This document shows, one piece after another, positions 63,088 through 64,000 of a stretch of 64,000 bases of DNA. Within the stretch, counting starts at the first letter, position 1, and each line of letters begins with the position of its first letter. The notes beneath the pieces were generated by a model. The model saw only the letters and a list, made by a program, of their open reading frames with translations. It did not search any database and was not told where the DNA came from. The stretch is from Janibacter indicus (GTDB lineage: Bacteria > Actinomycetota > Actinomycetes > Actinomycetales > Dermatophilaceae), in the NCBI RefSeq assembly GCF_900176385.1, contig NZ_FWXN01000006.1:124001-188000 (forward strand), in the 5' to 3' direction. The translations under genes and the position numbers were made by a program.

Positions 63088-63564
63088 ATGACCCGCATCA
63101 GCTACCCGAGCGAGGTCGTCCCCGGCCCGCCGCCGGTGAGCCTCGACATGCCCGAGGGATGGACCCAGGTCTGGGCCCCCGACACGCTCATCGCCATCCG
63201 TGACGACGCGCAGGGCGCCGACCACTTCCTGGCCAACGTCGTCGTCCGCTTCTACCAGCGGCTCGCCCCCTTCGGGCCCGACGAGATCCACGCCGAGCTG
63301 ACCCAGTACGCACAGCAGCGTCGCGACGGTCGGGTCGGGGCCCTCAAGCAGCTGTCCGTCGGTGGCCGCGAGTGGCTCGGTGCCGACCTGGCCTTCGTCG
63401 ACGACCAGGCCGGGACCGTCGGCCAGGTCCACTGGTTCACCGCGCAGCAGCACAACGACGTCTTCGACGTCGTCCAGGTGACCGGGTCGTACGCCGGCTC
63501 GCGACGAGAGCAGGACTACGCGACCATTGACGCCATCGTGGACTCCGTCCGCGTCAACCCGTGA
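63088..63564 (+). CDS. Small LpqN/LpqT-like protein associated with the WXG100 gene
   Basis: The 158-residue protein has the opening YPSEVVPGPPPVSLDMPEGWTQ and strands ANVVVRFYQR, VHWFTAQQHNDVFDVVQVTGS. This is the mixed beta layout of LpqN/PsbP-like domains, but with no signal peptide or lipobox. It is a paralog of the next gene. It lies 67 bp after the WXG100-like gene with AGGAGAG before the ATG, so all three may form one operon. Chaperone or immunity function is possible but unsupported. Confidence 0.65.
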   Translation: MTRISYPSEVVPGPPPVSLDMPEGWTQVWAPDTLIAIRDDAQGADHFLANVVVRFYQRLAPFGPDEIHAELTQYAQQRRDGRVGALKQLSVGGREWLGADLAFVDDQAGTVGQVHWFTAQQHNDVFDVVQVTGSYAGSRREQDYATIDAIVDSVRVNP

Positions 63565-63580
63565 GGTAGGACTCTTACCC

Positions 63581-64000
63581 ATGCCAGAGCTGAAGTACCC
63601 CAGCGAGGTCTTCCCGGGACCCCCCGGGGTCACCGTCGACGTACCCGAGACCTGGGCGCCCGTGCGCGTCGGAGGGACCCTGCTGTCCTGTCGGCGCATC
63701 GACAGCGACCAGGGCTTCGCACCCAATGTCGTCGTCCGCGGCTTCCAGCGCACCGCCGACTTCACCATGCGGCACGCCCTGCAGGAGCTGCGGGGCTTCG
63801 TCAGCGACCAGCAGGACGGCCACGTCGACGAGCCCTTCGAACTGACCCTCGGTGAGGTCCCCTTCCTCGGCGTCAACGTCTCGTGGACCGACCCCGAGAT
63901 CGGGACGATCGTGCAGATCCACCTCTTCGCCGGGTCGCGCCGGGGTCGGATCGTCGACCTCGTGCAGGCCACGGGGTCGGTGGGGGGCGGCGACGCGCAG
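63581..64000 (+). CDS. Paralog of the preceding LpqN-like protein, 3' truncated by window edge
   Basis: The visible 140 residues share the start YPSEVFPGPPGVTVDVPETW and strands PNVVVRGFQR and VQIHLFAGSRRGRIVDLVQATGS with the gene 16 bp upstream. The two are therefore tandem duplicates that have diverged strongly elsewhere. The reading frame is open to the end of the window. Confidence 0.65.
   Translation, partial: MPELKYPSEVFPGPPGVTVDVPETWAPVRVGGTLLSCRRIDSDQGFAPNVVVRGFQRTADFTMRHALQELRGFVSDQQDGHVDEPFELTLGEVPFLGVNVSWTDPEIGTIVQIHLFAGSRRGRIVDLVQATGSVGGGDAQ

Overview
The window is the chromosomal replication-origin neighbourhood of a high-GC actinobacterium. The evidence is strongly G/C-ending codons, DnaA boxes of the type TTGTCCACA, and a gene order (rodA-pbpA-pknB ... 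crgA ... ppiA ... gyrA-gyrB ... recF-gnd-dnaN-oriC-dnaA-rpmH-rnpA-yidD-yidC-jag-rsmG-parA-parB ... trxA-trxB-sigM-murJ-cca) that closely follows the one known from mycobacteria and other Actinobacteria. The overall look suits Micrococcales, possibly an Intrasporangiaceae/Janibacter-like strain; that placement is inference, since no rRNA gene is present.

Layout. 1-4,520: cell-wall elongation/division genes (SEDS protein, class B PBP, PASTA kinase). 4,777-10,411: YihY, glutamine amidotransferase, DUF881, CrgA, rhomboid protease, cyclophilin and an Ala/Lys-rich membrane protein. 10,497-11,965: one IS30-family element that has split a terminator hairpin at its apex. 12,010-12,840: a lone meta-cleavage hydrolase (dmpD). 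13,074-19,025: a decayed MmcQ gene, tRNA-Ala, DLW-39, tRNA-Ile, DUF3566, gyrA, gyrB. 19,283-21,771: three envelope proteins. 21,890-37,084: a complete phenol/catechol meta-cleavage cluster between gyrB and the recF/DUF721 pair, which are neighbours in many relatives. 37,237-44,214: LURP-like protein, DciA, recF, a 37-residue peptide gene, gnd, dnaN, oriC, dnaA. 44,667-50,463: rpmH to parB with three parS sites. 50,560-59,771: thioredoxin system, SigM and anti-sigma, pseudokinase, MurJ, DUF6049, Nudix. 60,130-64,000: cca, then a WXG100-type protein with two paralogous small proteins.

How the catabolic genes work together. Phenol hydroxylase (dmpL-P) makes catechol. DmpB opens the ring and DmpQ keeps DmpB active. 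The semialdehyde goes either through DmpC-DmpI-DmpH or through the detached DmpD to 2-hydroxypenta-2,4-dienoate. DmpE, DmpG and DmpF convert that to pyruvate and acetyl-CoA. Three regulators sit inside the cluster (two IclR, one AraC).

The main new observation is a shared 19-bp inverted repeat, CGTTCC-N7-GGAACG. It is perfect in front of dmpE, dmpQ and araC and has two mismatches in front of the distant dmpD. In all four cases it lies exactly 27 bp upstream of a candidate -10 hexamer. This ties the detached hydrolase to the main cluster and defines a candidate regulon. Other notable items are a DnaA-box palindrome that doubles as a terminator far from oriC, two tandem IclR-like operators, an intra-operon hairpin between dmpO and dmpP, and a MurJ-associated pseudokinase encoded apart from MurJ.
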